This document shows, piece by piece, positions 18,508-24,842 of a DNA stretch of 64,000 nucleotides (position 1 is the stretch's first letter; each line of letters opens with the position of its first letter). This DNA is from Streptomyces sp. NBC_01549 (GTDB lineage Bacteria; Actinomycetota; Actinomycetes; Streptomycetales; Streptomycetaceae): NCBI RefSeq assembly GCF_026339955.1, contig NZ_JAPEPW010000001.1:4521001-4585000 (forward strand). The letters run 5' to 3'. The notes under the pieces are model-generated. The model was given only the letters and a program-made list of their open reading frames with translations, did no database searches and was not told the origin of the DNA. The position numbers and the translations under genes were made by a program.

Positions 18508-18629
18508 CCTTCAACAAGCACGCCGACCGCACCCCGGACCTGCCCGCCCTCGCAGCCTTCCGGCCCGCCACTGCCGCGCTGCCCTCGGACCGGGTGCCGC
18601 TGTCCAAGACAGCCCCCGCCACCGCCTGA
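18500..18629 (+). pseudogene. 3' fragment of an unknown plus-strand gene
   Basis: About 42 codons, with nearly all third positions G or C, read ...EDLAFNKHADRTPDLPALAA and on to VPLSKTAPATA before a TGA at 18629. The codon bias indicates a real gene tail, but its 5' part is missing: immediately to the left the sequence is integrase on the other strand. The family was not recognised; it could be any cargo protein of the element. Confidence 0.45.
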
Positions 18630-18735
18630 CCCATCCCGCTTGCCCGGTCGGCGCGACCGCATCGCGCCAGGTTCCTACCCCCCTGATAACTCAGGGTGGC
18701 GGGCGCGTCAGTCCGAGCATCTGCGTGAAATCGAG

Positions 18736-18954
18736 ATGATGTCGCATTTGATTCCTGGCGCGGAGTTGCGGAGCCGACTACAAGAGGTAACTGCAGCGAT
18801 ATATGCCGATAGCTCCGCGCAAGAAGAACTGGCAAAGGTGGCAAGGATGGTGGGTATCTCCCAGGAGGGCATCAACCTCCTCGCAGCTCGACTCCGCGGA
18901 GAGCCCCTGCCAACGCGAACCGTGGCCTTCCTCGCCTGGCGTGATGACTCCTAG
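18736..18954 (+). CDS. Small hypothetical protein, atypical base composition
   Basis: A 72-residue protein starting MMSHLIPGAELRSRLQEV and ending TVAFLAWRDDS. It is helical and slightly acidic, with no signal or metal motif. ATG at 18736 or 18739 is possible. Its codons are distinctly less GC-biased than the surroundings (for example the ATA-TAT-GCC-GAT-AGC run near 18800), which suggests transfer from another source. The context is cargo of a decayed integrative element. A short helix-turn-helix-like stretch (VARMVGISQEGINLLAARL) could make it a small regulator, which is a guess. Confidence 0.5.
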   Translation: MMSHLIPGAELRSRLQEVTAAIYADSSAQEELAKVARMVGISQEGINLLAARLRGEPLPTRTVAFLAWRDDS

Positions 18955-19011
18955 CCATCGAATGTCATGTGACCGCCTGAGAGGGATCGAGAGGCCCAAG
19001 CTGATGGGCGG

Positions 19012-19061
19012 CTGACATCCAGGCCTGACATCAACGACCGAGGGCACCAGCGGTCTTGAGC
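19012..19061 (+). repeat. 50-bp imperfect repeat, left copy
   Basis: It shares 37 of 50 positions with 23075-23124 without gaps, including an identical 15-base stretch CTGACATCAACGAC (14 certain bases) and both ends (CTGACATC and CTTGAGC). Direct orientation. Confidence 0.45.
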
Positions 19062-19205
19062 CGCCCAAGGGGACCAACGTGTCCACGACCTGCATGCGAT
19101 GGTCAGGACGTCGTGGACTATCCGTGGACAGGCCTCGCTCGACCAGTCCCGGACGCTGCCCTGACCAGCGAAGTTTCCTAGGACCGAAGCGCCCTCCGGA
19201 GCTGT

Positions 19206-19234
19206 GTGCGCAGGTTGAATCCTGTCGGGAGCAC
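19206..19234 (+). other. tRNA 3'-end-like fragment
   Basis: GCAGG-TTGAAT-CCTGT forms a T-arm-like stem-loop, and the following CGGGAGCA resembles an acceptor strand plus discriminator base. The loop is one base short of the canonical TTCGAAT. No tRNA body lies upstream. Tyrosine integrases commonly target such 3' ends, so this may be a relic of an attachment site. Confidence 0.3.
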
Positions 19235-19542
19235 TCGCCGCGTCTGCCAAGGCACGGCCACGACAGGGCAGTTGGCCCCCGCGCGGCCCGCCATCCCGGA
19301 ACTGGCGGGCCAACGCCTCGAAAGACGCCGCCGCGGGGTAAACGGAACCTACGCCTCCGCCAGTCGAAACGGAAGCCCCCTGTTTCCGCAACGATCGGGC
19401 CGCCCACTCGTGTGCGGCTGGGCCGGGGCCTCAGCAGAGTTCTCCGGGCTCGCACGTCACTAGCCCGGGGCCTGGCTGTCCCACACCCAAACCGGCGTCT
19501 CACGCCACAGCCTCGCGCTGGGTCGTGTGCCCGCGAAGCCGT

Positions 19543-19571
19543 CCGCCCCCGGCCCTGGTGGCCGGGGGCGG
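19543..19571. terminator. Strong GC hairpin, terminator-like
   Basis: CCGCCCCCGGCC (19543-19554) pairs perfectly with GGCCGGGGGCGG (19560-19571) around a 5-base loop. The gene it served is not identifiable. Confidence 0.55.
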
Positions 19572-20013
19572 TTCGGTACTACCAGTAGATGACGGCCGAG
19601 CCTCTCTGCCGCGAGAGTTGACGCGGCAGGTTTCAACCGGCGTGGGCCGCACGCGCATCAGGGACCGGCAGGGCGAACCGCCCGGGGAGCGCCCGACACA
19701 CCTCCGACACAGCCTGTGTCGCGGGCGCCACCTCACGCATTCCGCCGCAGGTCAGAGAGTTACGAGGTGCGATCGACACAATCACTCCGGAACCATGTGC
19801 GCAGGAATCCTGCTGAGGACACGCACCGAGTGGCCGTCCGCCCGAGTGACGGCCCGCACAGCGGGGACGCCCGCGAGGTCTTGAGGATGGCCGCCACTTT
19901 GGCGGCACGTTCTTTTCGTTGCCTGTTCGTGCTTTATCTGTCCTCAGGTCGGGCTGGACGCTGAGGCGCCCCCTCCACATCTTCCCGTTTGAATCTCGAA
20001 GATGGACCTGCCC

Positions 20014-20709
20014 ATGCGTACTCTCATACGCGCCGGCGCGCTGACCGCCGGTGTTTCATCCCTGCTGCTCCTCGCACCGACCGCGTACGCCACCCCTCCC
20101 GGTGACAACGGGACAGTGAAGATCCACGACGCCAGGACAGGCGAGGAGTTGCGCCGCAACGAGCCGCATGTCTGCACGTTCTACCTCGACGCCTTCGGTT
20201 TCGACGCGATACAGCAGGTCGACTGGCACATCGAGGCCTGGGCTCCGACAGCCGCCGCCAAAGGCGAGACCATGAAGTCCGGGGCGATCACCCTGGATGC
20301 CGAGGGTCACGGCCGTACGGCAGACCTGTCGCTGCCTGACGGGCACTACAAGCTGTTCTGGAACTTCGACGGCGAGAAGGGAGCCGCCAAGCACAAGGTG
20401 TTCTGGACAGACTGCAAGGGCTCTGGGGGCGGTGGTGGCGGTACGACGCCGTCCGGCTCAGCGTCGCCCTCTTCACCGGCGTCGTCCTCGCCTTCAGGTT
20501 CGGCGGGTGCTACCGCCGCGCCGAGTGTCTCCTCAAGCGAGGGCGGGGCAGCCCCGTCCGCCGCCGCCTCCCCGTCCGCGCAGGGCGGCGGTGGCCTGGC
20601 CGAGACCGGTAGCAGCGCCCCGGTGGGCCTGCTGCCGGGCGCCGCGGCGGCGCTGGTGACCGCGGGCGGTTACCTGGTGCTGCGACGCCGTAGGACCTTC
20701 CGAGGCTGA
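20014..20709 (+). CDS. LAETG-anchored surface protein
   Basis: About 231 residues. A signal peptide (MRTLIRAGALTAGVSSLLLL to APTAYA) is followed by a compact domain of about 120 residues with two Cys (VCTFYLDAFGF and FWTDCKG). A long Ser/Pro/Ala linker and a C-terminal GLAETG sorting signal, hydrophobic helix and RRRR tail complete it. It should be exported and handled by a class E sortase. ATG 20002 is an alternative start 12 bases upstream. It is the only complete cargo gene in the element with an obvious cellular location; the domain function is unknown. Confidence 0.82.
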   Translation: MRTLIRAGALTAGVSSLLLLAPTAYATPPGDNGTVKIHDARTGEELRRNEPHVCTFYLDAFGFDAIQQVDWHIEAWAPTAAAKGETMKSGAITLDAEGHGRTADLSLPDGHYKLFWNFDGEKGAAKHKVFWTDCKGSGGGGGGTTPSGSASPSSPASSSPSGSAGATAAPSVSSSEGGAAPSAAASPSAQGGGGLAETGSSAPVGLLPGAAAALVTAGGYLVLRRRRTFRG

Positions 20710-20731
20710 CGTCTGCTGGGCATGGCGGATC

Positions 20732-20764
20732 CCCCCGTACTCGTCCGACGGAGGAGTACGGGGG
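20732..20764 (+). terminator. Rho-independent-like terminator after surface protein gene
   Basis: CCCCCGTACTC (20732-20742) pairs perfectly with GAGTACGGGGG (20754-20764) around an 11-base loop, 22 bases after the stop codon. Confidence 0.75.
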
Positions 20765-20889
20765 TGTCGTGTGCGGGGAGGGGGAAGGGGCCAGCCGGTG
20801 CGCACGAGCATCCGGAGGGCGGGCGCGGAATCTAGGCGTCCGGTGAATGCACGGTGAAGTGGGGCGTCTGGCCAGGACGTCACCGAAGA

Positions 20890-21129
20890 AGTCGCAGGTC
20901 AGTCCCCCTGTTCCCTTCGGGTGCGCCTTGCCGGCGTGAAAACATGGCTGCGGCGCCTGCCCGCCGACGCCGGTAGCTCGTTGGGACGTTGAGCCCGTAG
21001 GTCAGTCTGGTGCCGGGGCCGCAGAGGGGCCACGCACTGTTGCCATCGAGCACGCCGGTCAGATTTTCGCTCCCCCGCGGCCCCCTGGGCAGGCGTCGGC
21101 CCGTACGGATCGATACCAGGGAGTTGTGC
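20890..21129 (+). ncRNA. Candidate bridge RNA region of the IS110 element
   Basis: The non-coding stretch upstream of the transposase has two foldable blocks. The first pairs CCGGCGT (20931-20937) with ACGCCGG (20967-20973). The second pairs GGGGCCGC (21015-21022) with GCGGCCCC (21077-21084), with an inner GGGG/CCCC stem (21026-21029, 21072-21075). A 9-base motif AGGTCAGTC occurs twice (20896-20904 and 20999-21007). IS110-group elements are known to express a two-loop bridge RNA from this end; the assignment here is by position and folding only. Confidence 0.5.
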
Positions 21130-22467
21130 ATGGCGGACACCGACGACGGTGGCGTCGAGGAGATCGAGCAGGCCGAGGAGCTCGTGGCCCGTGTCGCGGC
21201 GATCGATATCGCCAAGGCGTCGGGCATGGTCTGTGTGCGGGTGCCGCACGAGGACAAGCCCGGCAAGCGCGTGCAGCGGGTCTTCAACACCGTCGCGACC
21301 AGCGGCGCGATCCTGGACCTGGCCGACCACCTGGTCTGCCAGGGCGTCACCCGGGTGGTGATGGAGGCGACGTCGACCTACTGGAAGCCGTACTTCTTTC
21401 TGCTGGAATCGCGTGGTCTGGAGTGCTGGCTGGTCAACGCCCGTGACGTCAAGAACGTCCCGGGCCGGCCCAAAACCGACCGCCTGGACGCGGTCTGGCT
21501 GGCCAAGCTCACCGAACGCGGCATGCTCCGGCCCTCGTTCGTACCCCCGAAGCCGGTCCGTGAACTGCGCGATCTGACCCGGGCCCGGGCCGTCATGACC
21601 CACGAGCGCACCCGCCACAAGCAGCGCACCGAGAAACTCCTCGAGGACGCCCAGATCAAGCTGTCCACCGTGATCGCCGACATCTTCGGCGTCTCCGGCC
21701 GGGCCATGCTGGAGGCACTGATCGCGGGCGAACGCAGCCCCAAGGCGTTGGCGGACCTGGCCCACGGCACCATCAAGGCCAGCCACAGCACCCTGGCCGA
21801 GGCCCTGACCGGCCGGTTCGAAGAACACCACGCCTTCATGTGCCGGATGCTGCTGGACACCGTCGACTACCTCACCGTGCAGATCGACAAGCTCACCGCC
21901 CGGATCACCCTGCGTCTGGCCGAGCTGTCCACCACCGAGGACGACGAAGGCCCCGGACAGGGCACCCTCATACCGATCACCGACACCGAACGCCTCGACG
22001 AGATCCCCGGCGTCGGCCCCAGCACCGCGCAGGTCATCCTCGCCGAGACCGGCCTGGACATGACGGTCTTCCCCACCGCCGGCCATCTCGTGTCCTGGGC
22101 GAAACTCTCCCCACGCACCCTCCAGTCCGGAAACAAGAACACCTCCGGCCCCACCGGCAAAGGCAACCCCTGGCTCCGCGGCGCCCTCGGCGAAGCAGCA
22201 ATCTCCGCCGCCCGCACCGACACCTTCCTCGGCGCCCGCTACCGCCGCATCGTCAAACGCCGCGGCCACATGAAAGCCCTGGTCGCCGTCGCCCGCTCCA
22301 TCCTGGTCGCCGTCTGGCACCTCATGAACGACCCGACCGCCCGCTACCGAGACCTCGGCCCCGACTTCCACACCCGCAACCTCGACCCGGCCCGCAAGAG
22401 CCGCGACCTCGTCCGCCAGCTCAAGGCCCTCGGCCACGACGTCACCCTCACCCCGGCAGCCGCCTGA
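21130..22467 (+). CDS. IS110-family transposase (DEDD recombinase)
   Basis: A 445-residue recombinase guided by a bridge RNA in related elements. The N-terminal RuvC-like DEDD domain shows Asp in VAAIDIAKASG, Glu in VMEATSTYW and two Asp in GRPKTDRLDAVWLAKL. A coiled middle region follows. The C-terminal Transposase_20 domain shows IPGVGPSTAQVILAETG, then SWAKLSPRTLQSGNKN containing the conserved Ser, and GKGNPWLRGALGEAA. No frameshift or missing residue was seen, so it is probably active. The ATG at 21130 has agggag seven bases upstream; in-frame sequence before it belongs to the non-coding end. Confidence 0.95.
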   Translation: MADTDDGGVEEIEQAEELVARVAAIDIAKASGMVCVRVPHEDKPGKRVQRVFNTVATSGAILDLADHLVCQGVTRVVMEATSTYWKPYFFLLESRGLECWLVNARDVKNVPGRPKTDRLDAVWLAKLTERGMLRPSFVPPKPVRELRDLTRARAVMTHERTRHKQRTEKLLEDAQIKLSTVIADIFGVSGRAMLEALIAGERSPKALADLAHGTIKASHSTLAEALTGRFEEHHAFMCRMLLDTVDYLTVQIDKLTARITLRLAELSTTEDDEGPGQGTLIPITDTERLDEIPGVGPSTAQVILAETGLDMTVFPTAGHLVSWAKLSPRTLQSGNKNTSGPTGKGNPWLRGALGEAAISAARTDTFLGARYRRIVKRRGHMKALVAVARSILVAVWHLMNDPTARYRDLGPDFHTRNLDPARKSRDLVRQLKALGHDVTLTPAAA

Positions 22468-22794
22468 CATCCCACGACCCCACCGCCCCACACCAGCCCC
22501 CGACCGTCACCATCGAGGGGCTATCTCGCCATCCCCATCTGACCGTTGAGTTTTCCGGTCAGACGAATCATCAATTAAGAGCGCACAGCTCCCTTCTAAG
22601 CGCTCTGTCGTTCGGAACGTGCCACAGTCGTGCCACATCGTGCGGTCAGCCACGGTCAACGACGGCTCGCTGCAGTCGTGATTCGTCGTTCACTGGGCTG
22701 CGGCTACGGCTGGAGTGACCTGGGGAACTCCGCCGCCGATCACGTCCCCCCTTACAAAGCAGCGATCCAGCTTTCAAAGACCAGAGCCTTGCGA
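22468..22794. other. IS110 3' flank and low-GC intergenic stretch
   Basis: No gene seen. It contains the presumed right end of the IS, a hairpin AGAGCGC/GCGCTCT (22578-22584 with 22600-22606), a doubled GTGCCACA motif (about 22619-22640) and a CGGTCA-type ten-base tandem (about 22645-22672). Confidence 0.45.
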
Positions 22795-23061
22795 TCAGTA
22801 CGGCCGCGGGACCTTGTGGGCATCCAGCGCGACGGTGTACCGCGCCAGCAGCTCATCGAGGTCGGCCAGTAGAAGGCTGGCGGTTTCCTGTGCCCCGGCG
22901 AGGTCGCCCTGGTCGCACGCTTCAATGACTTCGGCAACTTCGCTGCGGATGACGGAGAGAGAGTCACCCTGGATCAAGACGCCGGGGAACCGACGGGGTG
23001 GCAGGCGCACCACAGCGTTGTTCCCACCGTCCGTGAACAGCTCTGCCTCAACACGTTCCAT
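22795..23061 (-). CDS. DUF6959-like small protein
   Basis: An 88-residue protein beginning MERVEAELFTDGGNNAVVRL, then RRFPGVLIQGDSL and a helical C-terminal half (EVAEVIEACDQGDLAGAQET). It resembles the DUF6959 family of small actinobacterial proteins, for which no function is known. The ATG at 23061 is chosen because similarity begins there; an in-frame ATG at 23097 would place the start inside the 50-bp repeat. It is cargo of the integrative element. Confidence 0.65.
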   Translation of the reverse strand: MERVEAELFTDGGNNAVVRLPPRRFPGVLIQGDSLSVIRSEVAEVIEACDQGDLAGAQETASLLLADLDELLARYTVALDAHKVPRPY

Positions 23062-23074
23062 CGCACCATCCAAC

Positions 23075-23124
23075 CTGACATCACCAGCTGACATCAACGA
23101 CGGCGTACACAGGCAGCCTTGAGC
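23075..23124 (+). repeat. 50-bp imperfect repeat, right copy
   Basis: Partner of 19012-19061, with the same length and both ends conserved. The two copies enclose the surface-protein gene, the IS110 element and the DUF6959 gene. Confidence 0.45.
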
Positions 23125-23220
23125 AACCGAACGCGCCCGACGAACGAGGGCCTAAGAGCTCCAGGGCGGCTGGTGGATCGAACTTACAAGGCGGATGTCA
23201 CCGAATGCTCCAGCTGTAGA

Positions 23221-23796
23221 TCAGTCTCGATAATCGAGATCCCTGCCACCGCTGGCCTTGATCATCCAGGACAGTGAGCCGCTGCCGAACGGCCAGCCGG
23301 TGGTGGCCACCTCAACCCAGCCGTTGCCTGGCTCATCGGACCCCGCGTCCCACCACCACCAGCTGCGATCGTCGCCCATGCCGTCCTCGGTCGGGTCGAA
23401 GTAGTAGAGCCAGTCCGACAGCGTCCAAGGCTCTTGGTTGAAGGCTGATTTCTGCTCGGGCGTCATCGCCTGCCACGTCTGCAGCCAGGCCTGAACATCG
23501 AATGACGGGTCCGGCTCCGGCTCCGGCGCGCACCGCTGCATGAACTCCGCCGGCAGCAGCTCGGACCATCGCCCGAAGGCTGGCCAGTCACCCGTCCGCT
23601 GGACCACACACGCCAGCGCGGCACGGGCATTCGCGATGACCCGCGCCGGATCCTCGGCAAGGAACCGGACCCGCACGAGAAACGGCCGCTGTCGACCGTC
23701 ATCGGCCCCGAGACCGGATTGAAGACGCCGCAGCTCGCCCTTGATGATCTCCACGGCGAAAAAGTGTGCACCGCCACCGGCTTTGCCGCACGTCAA
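23221..23796 (-). CDS. Hypothetical protein, Trp-rich C-terminus
   Basis: Up to 191 residues. It has HFFAVEIIKGELRRLQSG near the start, a middle helical part (QAWLQTWQAMTPEQKSAFNQ) and a striking SWWWWDAGSDEPGNGW segment near the end. No known domain was recognised. The TTG at 23796 has no ribosome site, and GTG 23754 is an alternative, so the 5' end may be eroded. It is cargo of the integrative element; the Trp-rich region suggests a binding surface, but nothing more can be said. Confidence 0.55.
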   Translation of the reverse strand: MTCGKAGGGAHFFAVEIIKGELRRLQSGLGADDGRQRPFLVRVRFLAEDPARVIANARAALACVVQRTGDWPAFGRWSELLPAEFMQRCAPEPEPDPSFDVQAWLQTWQAMTPEQKSAFNQEPWTLSDWLYYFDPTEDGMGDDRSWWWWDAGSDEPGNGWVEVATTGWPFGSGSLSWMIKASGGRDLDYRD

Positions 23797-23967
23797 TATG
23801 GCGAACCAGGCCTCCAGGTCTCGATCTACGGCTGGCCATGCTGACTGCCTGCTGCCTCGTGAGCAGCAAAGCCTTCTGTCTCATGTGGCCGGATCGCTCC
23901 CTTGTGGGCACTTCGTGTACGTGTCAAATAGTTGAGAGGCGGGGTGACCGGGGGAGGGGGACGCTGC

Positions 23968-24594
23968 GTGTCTGTGTCAGGTGAGGATCGGGTTGTACCG
24001 TCGGATTGGGCGGTAGAGCGGTTCGGGCAGTGTGCCGGCGGGCTCGCTGCCGCGGTTCCGGTGCAACTGGCCAGGGCACACGCGCGAGCCCACGCCGTGC
24101 ATCTGACGGCCCGGTTGAAGAAGCGCAGTCCCTATGGCGCCACCCTGGCGGAGGCGGTGCGGGAGAACCTGGCAGATACGGCGCGGGAGCTGGAGGAAGC
24201 CGTGCGGGACGTACGTGGGTACGAGTACGCCGTCATCAACGACCACGCGCTCTTCCCCTTCAAGTACGCCGACCGTCCGAAGCCGCTTGATCGTGCCCGG
24301 TTGGCTTCCAACGCTTCCCCTACGCGCCGCCGGATGCTCCTGGGGCACGGGCCGCAGCCTCAAGAAGGGCTGTTCCCTCTCGACGACGACCTGACGACAG
24401 AGGAGTACGAGGAGCTGCACGAGACGTTCGAGGCGCTCGGCGTCTCCACGAGGCTCGTCTGTCTGTTCTTCACAGCCGACCCGGAGAACGGCATCCACGC
24501 CATCCACTGGGGAGACGCCCATCTCGAACCGGACCGCACCTTCACCTGGCTCTACAGCGAACAGCTCCCCGTCGCTCCCCAGCCGCTCGAGTGA
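23968..24594 (+). CDS. Hypothetical protein of the integrative element
   Basis: A 208-residue soluble protein. From the GTG at 23968 (gggaggggg just upstream) it reads MSVSGEDRVVPSDWAVERFG, then a helical region (EAVRENLADTARELEEAVRD), a conserved-looking YEYAVINDHALFPFKYADRP and an acidic end with GIHAIHWGDAHLEPDRTFTW. The family was not identified. It ends about 50 bp before the right arm repeats, in the position where AICE-type elements keep an adaptive or regulatory gene. Codon use is similar to the chromosome, so it is likely still expressed. Confidence 0.65.
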   Translation: MSVSGEDRVVPSDWAVERFGQCAGGLAAAVPVQLARAHARAHAVHLTARLKKRSPYGATLAEAVRENLADTARELEEAVRDVRGYEYAVINDHALFPFKYADRPKPLDRARLASNASPTRRRMLLGHGPQPQEGLFPLDDDLTTEEYEELHETFEALGVSTRLVCLFFTADPENGIHAIHWGDAHLEPDRTFTWLYSEQLPVAPQPLE

Positions 24595-24646
24595 CGGCCC
24601 TGGGCGGGCGCGACCTGCGTCACGTCGGCGACCGTGGGCGGTCTCC

Positions 24647-24665
24647 TGGGCCGTCCCTGGGCCGT
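24647..24665 (+). repeat. Right arm-type repeat pair (TGGGCCGT twice)
   Basis: Same 19-bp unit as 17917-17935 with one mismatch and the same orientation, sitting immediately inside the right long repeat. Confidence 0.55.
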
Positions 24666-24802
24666 GCGAGGCCGCTCGACAGTGACCGGCGGCGACAACC
24701 AGTGACAGGTCAGCTACCAGGGCGGTCGACGAACGGCCAGGTCACGGCCCCCTGACCGAACGGGTTTCCCCCGAGGGGTAGCCGTCAGGCAAGATGGGGT
24801 GT
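24666..24802 (+). repeat. Right long repeat with 31-bp core (attR candidate)
   Basis: A 137-bp partner of 17695-17841. The core 24772-24802 is identical and the remainder is clearly homologous with small gaps. It ends 40 bp before the ettA start, so it forms the present upstream region of that gene. Confidence 0.8.
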
Positions 24803-24842
24803 ATCTGCCCACTGCCGATTTCAAGCGTCCGGACGGTTTCTC

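Larger units (their letters stand above)
18955..20013. other. 1-kb gene-poor stretch inside the element
   Basis: No convincing gene: every frame is short or has non-coding codon use. It contains a 50-bp imperfect repeat (19012-19061, other copy 23075-23124), a tRNA 3'-end-like fragment (19206-19234) and a strong hairpin (19543-19571). It is probably the scar of decayed genes. Confidence 0.5.
20880..22540 (+). mobile_element. IS110-family insertion sequence (ends approximate)
   Basis: An intact DEDD transposase gene is flanked by a roughly 250-bp structured non-coding 5' end and a short 3' end. IS110 elements have no terminal inverted repeats and make little or no target duplication, so exact ends cannot be fixed by eye. 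The element is nested in the larger integrative element. Confidence 0.75.
17811..24802 (+). mobile_element. Decayed integrative element bracketed by 31-bp direct repeats
   Basis: About 7 kb lies between perfect 31-bp direct repeats (17811-17841 and 24772-24802). A tyrosine integrase remnant reads towards the left repeat. Both inner ends carry the same 19-bp double motif TGGGCCGT-N3-TGGGCCGT (17917-17935 and 24647-24665, one mismatch), probably arm-type integrase sites. Cargo is a small unknown gene, a LAETG surface protein, an IS110 insertion, a DUF6959 gene and two unknown genes, several with lower GC than the flanks. No replication, relaxase or transfer gene remains, so the element should be immobile unless helped. 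Confidence 0.72.

Noticed and set aside
17904..18629. Full-length 241-codon plus-strand gene
   Set aside because: Only the last 42 codons look coding; the rest is antisense to the integrase remnant, so only the tail was kept as a fragment.
18481..18735. Upstream extension of the small gene at 18736
   Set aside because: The added 85 codons are Pro/Arg-rich out-of-frame sequence and there is no start signal.
19633..19740. 35-codon minus-strand frame MREVAPATQAVSEV with good codon bias
   Set aside because: It is interrupted by a stop before a coding-looking NLPRQLSRQ...VIYW continuation. It could be a decayed gene end, but evidence was too thin to list.
22610..22672. Second integrase attachment region (GTGCCACA doublet and CGGTCA tandem)
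   Set aside because: The motifs are short, and no integrase reading frame or partner copy was found nearby.
24660..24842. tRNA or tmRNA gene as the integration target at the right repeat
   Set aside because: No cloverleaf or T-arm signature could be folded around the 31-bp core; the target seems to be the ettA upstream region.
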